Assembly: GCA_002110485.1 (NCBI GenBank)
Contig: MOWL01000071.1
Span: 372,001-436,000 of the forward strand
DNA length: 64,000 nucleotides
Direction of reading: 5' to 3'
Source: Emergomyces orientalis
Taxonomy: Eukaryota; Ascomycota; Eurotiomycetes; Onygenales; Ajellomycetaceae
Part shown: positions 47,761 through 58,300 of the stretch, piece by piece
Layout of the letters: each line of letters opens with the position of its first letter
Numbering within the stretch: position 1 is the stretch's first letter
Position numbers and translations under genes: made by a program
Notes under the pieces: generated by a model
Database searches by the model: none
What the model was told of the DNA's origin: nothing
Seen by the model: the letters and a program-made list of their open reading frames with translations, nothing else

Positions 47761-48925
47761 CGAGTGGTACTTAACCTTGCTCGTTCTTGAAAATCGCCGG
47801 ATCCAACACTTGCTACCCATGATAGATCCCTAATGGGATTACCAGAGAAGTACCAAGAATGGGTCAGATCAAAACGTTACGTTGTGGATTCGGACCTTGT
47901 CACCTTCAACATGCTTGGATGCCGTCTCTGCGCGTGTTTTGGAATTGCGTTCGTCTTTATCTTGTGAGCGGCCCGTATGGCTGGCATTGGACATCCGCAT
48001 ATCCCCTACACGGTCTCGCACTCTCCTTCGGACCCTGTTGTCCATCGATGACTGAAAACAGAGAAATTTTCTTTCAATGTTCGCGTCCCTTTTATCGTTG
48101 TTACTTGGGTGTTGGCTTGCACAGTTAATGCACTTTCTTTTTTTTTTTTTTTTTTTGGTTAGTGCGCTTTTCAATTGAAATGATATTAGTATGCGATCCA
48201 TATGCTTGAAATTTTTGGTTCAATGAGATACAGCCATAAGAGAGTATTTGCCATATAGTCCTGATGGATAATATGTTACCTGCCTGATGTCAGGAATGTG
48301 GGGTAAAGAAACATACGTACAAGAGTGGTATTAGATTCCTCATGTCCCTGTGCAAATATATCTGGACACTTAGCCGTTATAAGGTATCTTCGTCCTGCTT
48401 CATCCCGATGGTCGTCGCGCCCGACATTCGGGATAAAAATTAGGTCCCCAGCGGAATCTATACCCCACACTAAATGGAATATAATTTTAAGAAAGAGAGA
48501 TGTATAGGATGCGAATAATCCTTTGTGCTTCGAACCCCATGGAAGAAATTCTTGTATGTAGTATATAACTTTTTTTCAGTTCTCATTAGGGTGAAAACGT
48601 CCAACCGCTCGTCAGAGCAGTGTGATGTTCGTATGTTCGTTTCATCATCTAATTATAGCCGCTAAAAACATGACGCTCTATGCAAGTTTTGGCTAAGAGG
48701 TAGAGAGTGTGTGAGAGAGGGGAGGGTATAGAAACGAAGAAGGGTAGAAAAATGGCCCAACTTCCACACAAAACAAATGGGTATATCAGCCTCGTATTCG
48801 TATTCCATTCCATTCCATTTTCGTTTATTTTCTTTTCTTATTCCTTACATTCCTTATTCCCTTCTACGCAACAATCACCATTAAAATATGTGGCTTGAAA
48901 GCTTCTTTTTTTAAAAAAATTTCTT
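47761..48925. other. Intergenic region with gene fragments
   Basis: Gene-poor. It holds a short plus-strand fragment GLPEKYQEWVRSKRYVVDSDL near 47833-47900, possibly the tail of the caspase-like relic. A 19-base T run lies at about 48138-48156. A 64-codon minus-strand frame (48470-48276, DLIFIPNVGRDDHRDE, GRRYLITAK) reads like real protein but has no complete gene around it. Confidence 0.4.
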
Positions 48926-50467
48926 CTAAGCCTCCGCAAGCTCATCCATGATAAGCACCAAGCTTCTTATCCCGAGTAGTGCATTTTCATCCGGCCCCTG
49001 CCCAGGTGTCCACTTTGCATGCGCAAAATCAATCAAACGGATATCATGGACTTTGTGCGGTACTTCATCTTCATCTTCGTCTTCGTCTTCCTCTTCTGCG
49101 TCGCCGTCGATGTCGAAATCAATATCCCCAAGGTTATTAGAGTCGATATCGAGTTTAATTCCTCCTTGTGTGATCGATTCTCCATCCACCTTCATATCAA
49201 CGATTTGCAAAGTTGAGGAACCCTCAGTAAACTCTACATCGTATTCCGATTCCGATTCCGGTCTGTCCTCGATTTTACTACCATTAATTCCTTGTTCGCT
49301 ACTGGCTTCTTTGACGAGGGCTTCCTCAAACGCTTCTGGGTCCCCTTCATAGACAATCAAGACGCTGGCGGAGTACATTCTGCTCTCCTCCATCTCAAGA
49401 ACTGACTGCATAGCGCGCAGCCTTTCCGCTATTCTTTTGGCAATCAACTTCGACCTATCGACTTTACCAGCCTTTGCGCCAGCGAGAAAAGTCTCGAATC
49501 CTTCTTTGACGTTGTCCACATTGAATGAGCGACCATACCACTTGTCATACCGTCTGTACCCATCCACGGTCTCGACAACGATTTGTTTCGATTTAATCGT
49601 GTCGTGCGACTTTGTTTGCGTAGTTCCCAACACCTTTTCTTCCTTCTCCGCATCCTCGCCAACCCATATCTTCATCCCGGCGATGCGGAATCCTAACACA
49701 GAACTTGTAGTTTCCAGTGATACCTGATCCAATCTAGCTCTTTTTGCAGGAGCGGCATCATCCGCCCAGAGTCTGGCGCCAATTTTTACATCCAATACGC
49801 TTGGTCGCTTAAAACCTGCCGCCACATTTTCAAGAACTATCGATACAGTGCTGTTGATTTTCTGTCCCTGGGAAGGAAACCACTCTGGTTCTTTACGCGA
49901 GGCGACAGCAATTGGTAAGGTAACAAGATCGGGCTTTCTACTTAGCTCTGGGGTCAAAGGCGTATCTGTGCCGGAGGACGAGGTTACGGAGGGGTCGACA
50001 GCGGCAGTAGCCAAAGACCTGCTGCTTTTGCTCGTCGGGATTTCAAGACCATCTGGAGGCGTAGCACTGGACAAAGTTCCGATGAATCTGGGCATGAACT
50101 TCCGGAAGCCAGGATGGTGGGGACTAGACTCGTAGAACTCAATTTCTTGGGGAGTACATGGTTTTGCGATTAATGAACCAGAAGGATCGCAGAGCACGCC
50201 ATCGCTGCGATATTTGGGGTTTCCAAGTAAGCTACTGAGTTTTTACTCTATTTATTTTCATTGGCATACGTGTTTCATCTTTTATTGTATTGTGCGGTAT
50301 CAGACACATCCAAACCGCCTTAACAGCAAAAAGATAGCGCAGCCGAAAGAGCGAGAGCGGGACTAGATGAGAACTTACTGTCCAGCAGCGGCGTGGCCAA
50401 AGGCAACGAAGCTATCTTCGTCGAGTTTCCGGGCCTTGCGATTCGCGGGCGCTGGAGTGGAGGGCAT
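48926..50467 (-). CDS. arg82: Inositol polyphosphate multikinase (Arg82/Ipk2)
   Basis: Exons 50467-50379 and 50231-48926, phase 2; 464 residues. The enzyme phosphorylates inositol trisphosphate to higher inositol phosphates and in yeast also stabilises the ArgR-Mcm1 transcription complex. The IPK signature P-x-x-x-D-x-K-x-G is PSVLDVKIG (Asp about 177). KPCTPQEIEFYE and RKFMPRFIGTL lie in the N-lobe. LGFRIAGMKIW follows the signature, and RLIDFAHAKW near the C-terminus holds the metal-binding aspartate. A poly-Glu/Asp stretch precedes the last motif. The intron ends in CAGTAG, so acceptors three bases apart would include or omit one serine. Confidence 0.94.
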
Positions 50468-51932
50468 GATAGGACACAATAACCAACCTGGTATCAGCGG
50501 GATAAGGTGGTGGTTATAAAAAGCTTGGAGGGGGAGGTTGGGGTAAAAAGCATAGAAAAAAGGAAGGGTTATCAACGCATTCCAGCGAATCAACAACGAG
50601 CAGCAGAAGGTGACAAAAAGGAGAGGGAAGAATGTTACAACCTTGGAAAAAAAAGGAGCGAAAAGACTCAAAGGAGGGGGAGGCTCAGCCCATAGGAGTG
50701 GAGTGGAGAGGAGTGGAGAGTGTGAAACGCCAACAGAGAAAGCTCGTTGATGTATGTAGTTTTACCTTTGTAACTAGTTAGTTAACTAGTTAACTATTAA
50801 TATTAGTATTATGTCAGTATCTGCCAGGTGGTGGAGAATAGGCATGTAATTTACCCAGGGTATTGTATGTATTGTATTTAGTGTATATTATTTACGATTG
50901 TTACACAGCAAATGATACAATACTGGTGGAAAATCAGTCCCTCCGCTGTGGTCCGCTGGTGTTCCGCCGAGGGTTCGCTGTGTGAGTGGGTAATCATGAA
51001 TACAGCGAGGAGGTATTTAATCGAAGTGAGAGCGGTATTCAGATACGTTCCAAGGTTCCAAGGTTGTGGCTTTTTTCCGCTGCTGCTCGTGTCTGTCACA
51101 ATACCTCCGCCGTTGTGTACGGTGTGTAACATGTTTGGTTTGGAACGAGGCATCCATGGAGCATTTTTGCCAGCCGTATATCATTCTAGTTGGCTGCAAC
51201 GGCCGAAAAAGACAAACAAACCCCGTAGCCTCCAACCAAGAAAACCCAAACAACCTTGGAAATATTATGATCAAGGCGGTAGTTACCGTTCAGTTCTCTT
51301 CTCCCATTGGCTATTCAAAACAGCAATGTGGCACCTTTTCACCTAGGTAATTCAGGACGGTCCCGGTGTCCGTCGGATATGTACCGTACTAGTATTATCT
51401 AGATTCCAGCTGCATGCGTTGCTGCGAATTTTCAGATGAATACCTAGGTAACTACCTTCCTTCAATGCAGCTTATCTCATCTCTTGTTTATATTCCTCTT
51501 TATATAGTAAAATTGTGGGAAGCTATGCAGGGAGAACATGGAGCTCTGTGCCAAAACATTGGCGCATCAAGCTACTTGTAAACACTACAGTGGATCCATA
51601 ACCAAGACCTGCATCTATCCCAAATTATTATGCCATGTACAGAATGATACATTAACACCAGAAAATGTTAATAAGTGGTCAAATGAAATCTTTTCAGTTT
51701 AAATTTTCTTGCATTAACTCATTATCAAGTTGGGGGAGGAGGATATCCCAATCATCTCTCTTCACCTTCACAAGGCTGTATCTTGTCACATTCATTTCCT
51801 TTCACATTCATATCTCTACCTCCAATCACATTTTCTATTTGTCCAACTCAAACATTACCTTTTATCCACTAGTTATTCGTACAGTTGTTTGCCCTACTTT
51901 AAAGCTGTATAAGGATTGGTATCTCGCAAAAA
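50468..51932. other. Divergent intergenic region
   Basis: 1.46 kb between arg82 (-) and the Arb1 gene (+). AT-rich. A short direct repeat GGAGTGGAGA occurs at about 50696-50717. No gene seen. Confidence 0.5.
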
Positions 51933-53671
51933 ATGGAGAACAAGCCAGTCGAAGCTCTTCCATTCCGCGACAAACAAGCCCAGGGCAGTTCGGATTGTCA
52001 ACAGGATAATGAAATTGATGGCCAGACCAATAGCCAGACAGCTCGCCCTGATATTGACTGTAGTACCATGCTGAATGTAGACAAGGGTATTGCTACGAAA
52101 TGTGACTGTGACGAAGTGGAACCCGAGACGCTGGAAGAAACAACAGAGGCTCCAGTTGCAAAGAGAAAGAAAAAGCGAAACAAAAAATCAAGAGGAAAAA
52201 AGAAGGTGAGTATCGCCCCCTTGCGCGTTGCTTGATATACATCTTCATTGAGTACTAGTAATAATGATTTGTGCTGTATGACATTACGTTGGAGTTAGGG
52301 AACGGGGTTCGAAGAGTATGTTGCCGATGGCCCCATCACTGTCGCTGAATATGAAGAAAACAAAAGTCGTTACGATAGGTTAGTTGTTTTCAAATCTCAG
52401 TGGTTACAATATTTGAAGGCTGACAAGCATGTTTTCTTGACAAGATCTCTACCTGCCATCCAGTAGGCTTTTGAATGTGTATGATGGATTATGTCTGTTG
52501 CATACTTACTCTCACATAGGCGCCTTGAGACTGCTATTCAACGGTTCCAGGCAAAAAGGAGCATGAATGCAGACCGCAGAAACGTATTCACGAAGTACAT
52601 GTCGTACGGAGGCGTGGACGTTGGCCCAAAATGTTTGAAGGCAACGATCAACGAGATCTCATGGACAAGGGCTCTAAGGACATTTTGACTGCCACAGCGC
52701 AAGCCTCAGTCCCAGAAAATCGTGTCGGTTGGGATGTGGATTTTGAAGCTGTTGCAAAAGGATTTTTGTTTGTTTAAACCTACTTGAGTATTCTGGCTTT
52801 TTCATTCGCGTATTCCCCCTGACAAGTTTCCCTCCACAGATCATCCGTCCTACCTCAGTACATTGGGCTGGAAACCGAAGAACTTGTCGACATGGCCACC
52901 GGAACGATCAGAAACTTTCTGAATTACCTCCTCTTACACGACGTCTGCCCAGAATATAGCGAGAATATCCTAGCCGCACGCGCGATATGCGACACCGCAA
53001 AGGTTGAGCTCTGGAAAGCCCAACAAGCGACCTGCTGGGCACCAGGAAACTTCAACACCGCCTGTTCAACCTTGTTTGGCGGGTCCTTCTACGGTTTTTA
53101 CACCGGGGACCAGGAATGGAGCAAGGAAGTTGGTGCTGAGGGCATGCCAGACAACGTTGCGCGCAAAGTTGTGAAATTTGCCATTGCGGGAGCGGGGAGC
53201 TATGAGCAAGCTGTCCGTTTCCGCAACTTGGCTAATGACGATGAGTTGAAGGCTACCTGTGTGGATGAGAATGGGTTTGAAGTTATCGCCATCACACCCG
53301 CGGACAGCGATGTGCGGGATTTCTACAAGCAGCATGCCCCGGATCTCCAGCCGGTTGGCAAGCTTCGAGCGAAACCATGGCGTAACCCTGGGTTGCCGGA
53401 GGAGGATTTACCTCCCGGTCAAGTATGTGGGGCACACGCTTTTTCTTGCTCTTCAGCGACGAGCGAGTACGAGTTCTTCGTAGACGAGAGCGTGCTGAAG
53501 TTCTGCTTTGTGGGGATGAAGGTCGACACCTCCATCTGGGAATTGAATTGTGGTTTGCACTACTTCGACAATGTGATGGCTCTTTACTGTTCCTTTTACA
53601 CCATCTTGTTGAATGAGAGTATGATTGGGTGGAAAGAGCCTAGGGATCTTCGTGGTGATGGCGTGGTCTGA
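51933..53671 (+). pseudogene. arb1: Arb1, Argonaute siRNA chaperone (ARC) complex subunit, frame broken by one base
   Basis: Exons 51933-52205, 52299-52378, a likely 18-base microexon 52445-52462, 52520-52767 and 52840-53671. Arb1 partners Argonaute in the ARC complex and is needed for siRNA-directed heterochromatin in fission yeast. Blocks seen: a Lys-rich N-terminus, TGFEEYVADGPITVAEYEENK, RLETAIQRFQAKR, RRNVFTKYMSYGGVDVGPK, MFEGNDQRDL, WDVDFEAVAKGF, RNFLNYLLLHDVCPEYSENILAARAICD and FNTACSTLFGGSFYGFY. Between GPK and MFEG the frame slips by one: zero frame continues to a TGA at 52686-52688 (about 179 residues), whereas a -1 step at CCCAAAA (52625-52631) restores 483 residues with every conserved block. 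It may be a disabled gene, a sequence error or a -1 frameshift site; downstream sequence shows no decay. Confidence 0.85.
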
Positions 53672-54030
53672 GGTAATTCAGGGGGTGCTCCAGAAGACGG
53701 CCATCTGCCTCCCGTCAACAATTACACGGATGCAACAAACAGTGCTTTAGGAGTTAGGGGTTAACGATACCAAAATTACAATATTTAGGAAGAAAGAAAG
53801 AAGATATCCGCGTCTGCGAATAATCGCACTACTCATATTTCTCAGCCTCGATTTACTATATCATATCGAAATTTTCCGCGGTTCCCATCCAAAGCCAGGA
53901 ACAGTTTTTCGACGACGGTTGAGTATGCAGACCAATCGTCTCCTGTTCAGAGAAACAGATTTAACATCGGAGAGCTCAACACCCTCAATAACCCAGCACC
54001 CCCAAAACAAACTCAAACTCTTAGGCCTTT
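53672..54030. other. Convergent intergenic region
   Basis: 359 bases between the 3' ends of the Arb1 and quinone oxidoreductase genes. No feature seen. Confidence 0.5.
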
Positions 54031-55358
54031 TCATGGTTTGAGGAGGAGCTTCCCAGTAGTCTTTCTACTCTCGAGGTCCTATTGTTAAAACGGTCAGTCA
54101 AAAACCTTCGTAAAAGCACAGCAGATAACAAACTATAGAAATCCGATTTAATTTGACGTACAATGTGAGCCTGCGCAATTTCTTTCAACGGATAGACCTT
54201 GTGGATCCTAGCTTTCAGCTGACCTGATTTCAGCAAACCAAACAGTTCTTCTGTATAATGGTCAAATTCGGCCTGCGTTTGGATGTATGGGAAAACAGTC
54301 GGGCGGAGGACCTTGATATTTTTGGATGCCAGCAGCCTATATCACCATTCAGCATACACACAGCCACACAAAGCGATAGCAAAAAACACTCACTGGATCT
54401 GCAATGGTGGCACTGGCCCACTAGCATTCCCAAAATAAACCACCGTACCCTTCCTCTTAGCAACTTTCAAACTTCCCTCCCATGTATCCTTCCCCACAGA
54501 ATCGAATACTGCATCCACACCCTCCCCACCCGTCACATCCATCGCTTTTTCCACCCAGTTTGCCCCCTCTGCATTCCTATAATCAATAACCACATCTGCT
54601 CCGAGGCTTTTCACTAATTTCACCTTCTCCGGGCCTCCAGCTGTCGCAATAATTTTCGCGCCGGCCAACTTCACCAATTGCGTCATCAGAAACCCCGCCC
54701 CGCCCGCCGCCGCGTGGATCAAAATCCAATCACCCTGCTTAACTGGATACGCTTCTCTAACAAATGAGAGGGTTGTAAGCCCACTTAGCAATCCCGCGAG
54801 AGCCTGTTCATCAGATAACTCTGCGGGGACGCGCGCCACGTGTGCCTCAGTTGGGACGACAGTGTACTCCGCATAGCCCCCTGTTTTCATCCATGCCACG
54901 CGCTCACCAACTGCGAAATTTTTCGGGTTAGGACCGGGGCCGACGGCAACAATAGTGCCAACTCCCTCACGGCCCAAAATTTCTGGTTTAGGGGCTTTGT
55001 AAAGTCCCGTGCGGAAGTAAGTGTCGATGTAATTCAAGCCAGAGAGGTTATTTTTTATCAGCACCTCCCCTTCATTTGGGGTAGGGACGGGGAGGTCGGT
55101 TCTATATTCGAGAACTTCAGGCCCGCCGAGTTTAGAAACTAGGACTCCCTTTTGGGTTGTTGGGATGGATGGTGCTGTAGTAGCCATGGTACGCAGTTGA
55201 TATTGGGCTATCAATGGCTTGTGCAGGGGAGTCGGGGGAATGCGGGGTTGGGATTGTTGTTGGAAAAGAACGGGACACACGGTGGCTTGACAATTGCGAG
55301 ATGCTTTCAACTGTGTCTTCAATGCGGAGAGCCGGGCAATGGTGGGAACACTTCGCAT
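54031..55358 (-). CDS. NADPH quinone oxidoreductase (zeta-crystallin type, MDR family)
   Basis: Exons 55358-54394, 54336-54162 and 54078-54031, phases 2 and 0; 395 residues. The family reduces quinones with NADPH by one-electron transfer. Seen in order: a GroES-like domain (GGPEVLEYRTDLPVPTPNEGEVLIK, NYIDTYFRTGLYK, LGREGVGTIVAVGPG), the nucleotide-binding motif AAAGGAGFLMTQLVKLAGAKIIATAG, then VVIDYRN, GKDTWEGSL and a C-terminal GKLLLKP. There are no zinc ligands, as expected for the quinone reductase branch. The first 57 residues are Ser/Arg/Gln-rich and could be a mitochondrial presequence. A second ATG at 55187 (MATTAPS) would give the cytosolic form. Confidence 0.93.
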
Positions 55359-58300
55359 TTGGGTGGCCGTTAATACACAGCAATATATTGTTTGTTGGTT
55401 GAATCAAATTGACATTTATACCACACTTTTTATAGAGTACTACCTTGGGTGAATGGTGAAACTTTTAGTATTTTCCAGTTCCAACCCGCTTGATTACAAA
55501 CATAAAATGATATATTCTGCCAAGTATCCTGGTCCGCAGTGGACATACATAACTTTAAACAGGGCCTTTTGGGACTATCCTGGTTTCAATTTTAAAACGC
55601 GGAATTACGCCTTGCGGAGATTCCTGGCAGTACCGGCTAACCAAGCTTTGATAGCCGGCTTAGTCATAATGCCGATGTGGCGCCAACCGGGCCGAGATCC
55701 AGCTTGGCATGATCCCCAGCTTTTCACTCCTCCACCCCATGGATAAAAATATTATGTGTATAATTGCTTGTTCTCCTTGTGTATGTTCTCAATTGATTCC
55801 GCAAAATTGTCGTCTGTAAGACAGATATCAAATATGTTCCACCAGAATCAGTGCGTCTGGCCAGGGCATTTGAAAGTCAGTGGTGCATTCAACATTTTTC
55901 TGATTGAAGAGAAATGGTGTAATAAGTTGCTAACAAGTAGCCACAGACACGAGGCGCTAGAATATCCGCCTCACTTTCCATGATCTTTGCCATATGTATT
56001 AACCCGGTTGCTGGGCTATCCTGATCAACCACTTTCCCCCTTCTCTCCTTACTCCACCATTGGTCTCTCTCGCCCCCTCACAGCGTTCAAAAATATTATC
56101 CAGAAATCAGGAAATCATGGTACAGCAGTTTGTATGAGGCTATATTTTCTCCTGTCAATCTGCATCCATCTTTATCTATGAAGAATGGTCTAAGTAGAGG
56201 ATCTTGCTATCTTTTTGAGATCGGGACGGGGAGATGCTGGGCCGGTTTTATCAGCTCATACCCCTACTCCGCCCCACCTCCCGGCTTCGAACGCCCCTTG
56301 CCATAACTTAGGAACCAAGCGCAATAAAGACAGCGAGGTGCCGCATAATATTATATGGGTCAGTCTTGCCCCATATAATATTATGCCCACTACCCGAAAA
56401 CGATTCCCCTGCTAAAGGGCACTCGATGCATCTTTCAGGCTTGATAATGCTAATACCTTGCTCTCAATGTATGAATTGATCGTGAATGAGATTTCACTTT
56501 TAACGGTATGGGTGACTTCTAGCTCTTGTCCATGCTTGGCTACTCGATCTCTCCCTGGATCAGCGCTCAGGGTAAAATTTTTAAATCCGCATATAGATCT
56601 CGTTCTCCGTTTTACTTTACTCTTGATTTTCTTTTTAGATCATTAGATCATTACCCAGAAATGTTACGCATCGTTATTTTACGATATCAAAGGATAAACT
56701 GATAAACCTAATTCTTATCTAAAAGCCCATTTCCTTGTTTTCCTCGTAGATATTCAGACAAATCTGAAACATTGACATTTCTCTAATACTACCTTTGAGC
56801 ACGTTTTGTGCTGCTTCTGGCTAGCTGCTAGGAGAGACCGAGAGGCAGTCCGAGTGGTTTAGATGCGAGCTTCCAAGAGGAGAAAGGAAAAAGGGAAATG
56901 AGAGGTAGTTCTAGTGGTACACTTCATTTTAGAAGACTAATAAGCATACCACCTTTCTGTGAGGAGCCATATTTTCTGTGATAAGATTACTTGATGAATT
57001 CCGAAAGGGCATATTGGTGGGACCTACGCTGTACTATATATCATTATGTTTAGTAATCTCATTTCTTTCATCGCAGTTGATATAAAACCACAGGGGAGAG
57101 CCTAGGCGTGCGGAGTCTATGTTATTGCACAGCCATTTATATAAACGAATTTAATATGATATTTGGTATATACCGTAGATCGTTGCAGATATATATAGCT
57201 ATTTATTAAATCGATAGGGTGAGACTTCACCTCCACCTACATACACGTCGACTTTATCTTCTCTCTGGCGAGATAATATACATACAACAGATATATCGAA
57301 GGCCCTTCGTTAAACACAAAAAATACCATGCTGTTTCCATCTTCTTCTAAACCTGTTCAGAAGACACTCCATAAAACATGATTCTAAATGTTCCAGCGCT
57401 ACCATTTATACACCAGTTGCCTTGCGTCGGATCCACGTTTCGAGAATACTAAGAAACCGTAGTACATATGAGAATGGCTATCCAGAACGCGAACTTGAAG
57501 CTGACCTAGCATAAAGGATTGAAATTGAATAAAAAATCATGCAGACAACTGCTTGAGGGTGGCGAATGTTCCGAGTAAGATTCTTGACTATATTTCCCGT
57601 TCTGAAAACGCCTCATGCTCGCAAAGAGGGCCTAACGATTGTAAATGTTGTTGGCGGAAAAGTCTCTAGTTAATATGTGGGTTACAGCAACCGGCCCTGT
57701 TGGAACAGGCATTTTGTGCGACTGACGAGGAAATCTTTAGCAGTCAGCCTTCACCTCGAAGGGAGTTTCTGGATTCCCAATATTCTGGCTCAGCGCCCTA
57801 TTTGGGGCTTCTTGTTTTATTGTTTTTATTGCTCTCTTGAAGCTATTAAGCTATTTTCCTTCAGAGCGTTGGGATGGACGGTTAACTCCAAGAGATGTGC
57901 ATGGGGGCGGGATAACCGTAGCTGATCCCTGTTCATGCAGCAGAAATTGGCGTCAAGGAACGGCATAGCGTGGTCCATGTGTAACTTTCCCAAAGGTGAC
58001 AGAGTTCCTAAGGTGGTGATGATTGGTAGTGCAGATTGTCATTTCTATGAACGGGCCTGATATCAAATAATTCTTGAGCTGTAAAGCGTTCAGCTAATAT
58101 AGGAGTGGTGGCCGATGAAGTAAGAATGAAGCGAGAAATGCAGGCTCATGTAGCACACTTTGAAAAGAAATAAATAAATAAATAAAATAACATGAACATA
58201 AACAAAGCTGAACAATGTAGGTTGTCCAACCTAACTTATATCAAAACTAGAGGACGAGATGGGTTATCATAATTGAAAAGCAACAGGGACAAAGTAAACA

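Noticed and set aside
53422..53455. GT...AG stretch inside the last Arb1 exon that could be an intron
   Set aside because: Only 34 bases, below the usual minimum, and not needed to keep the frame.
56848..56920. Two similar GAGAGGYAGTYC segments that differ by C/T
   Set aside because: Too short to show repeat-induced mutation or a duplicated element.
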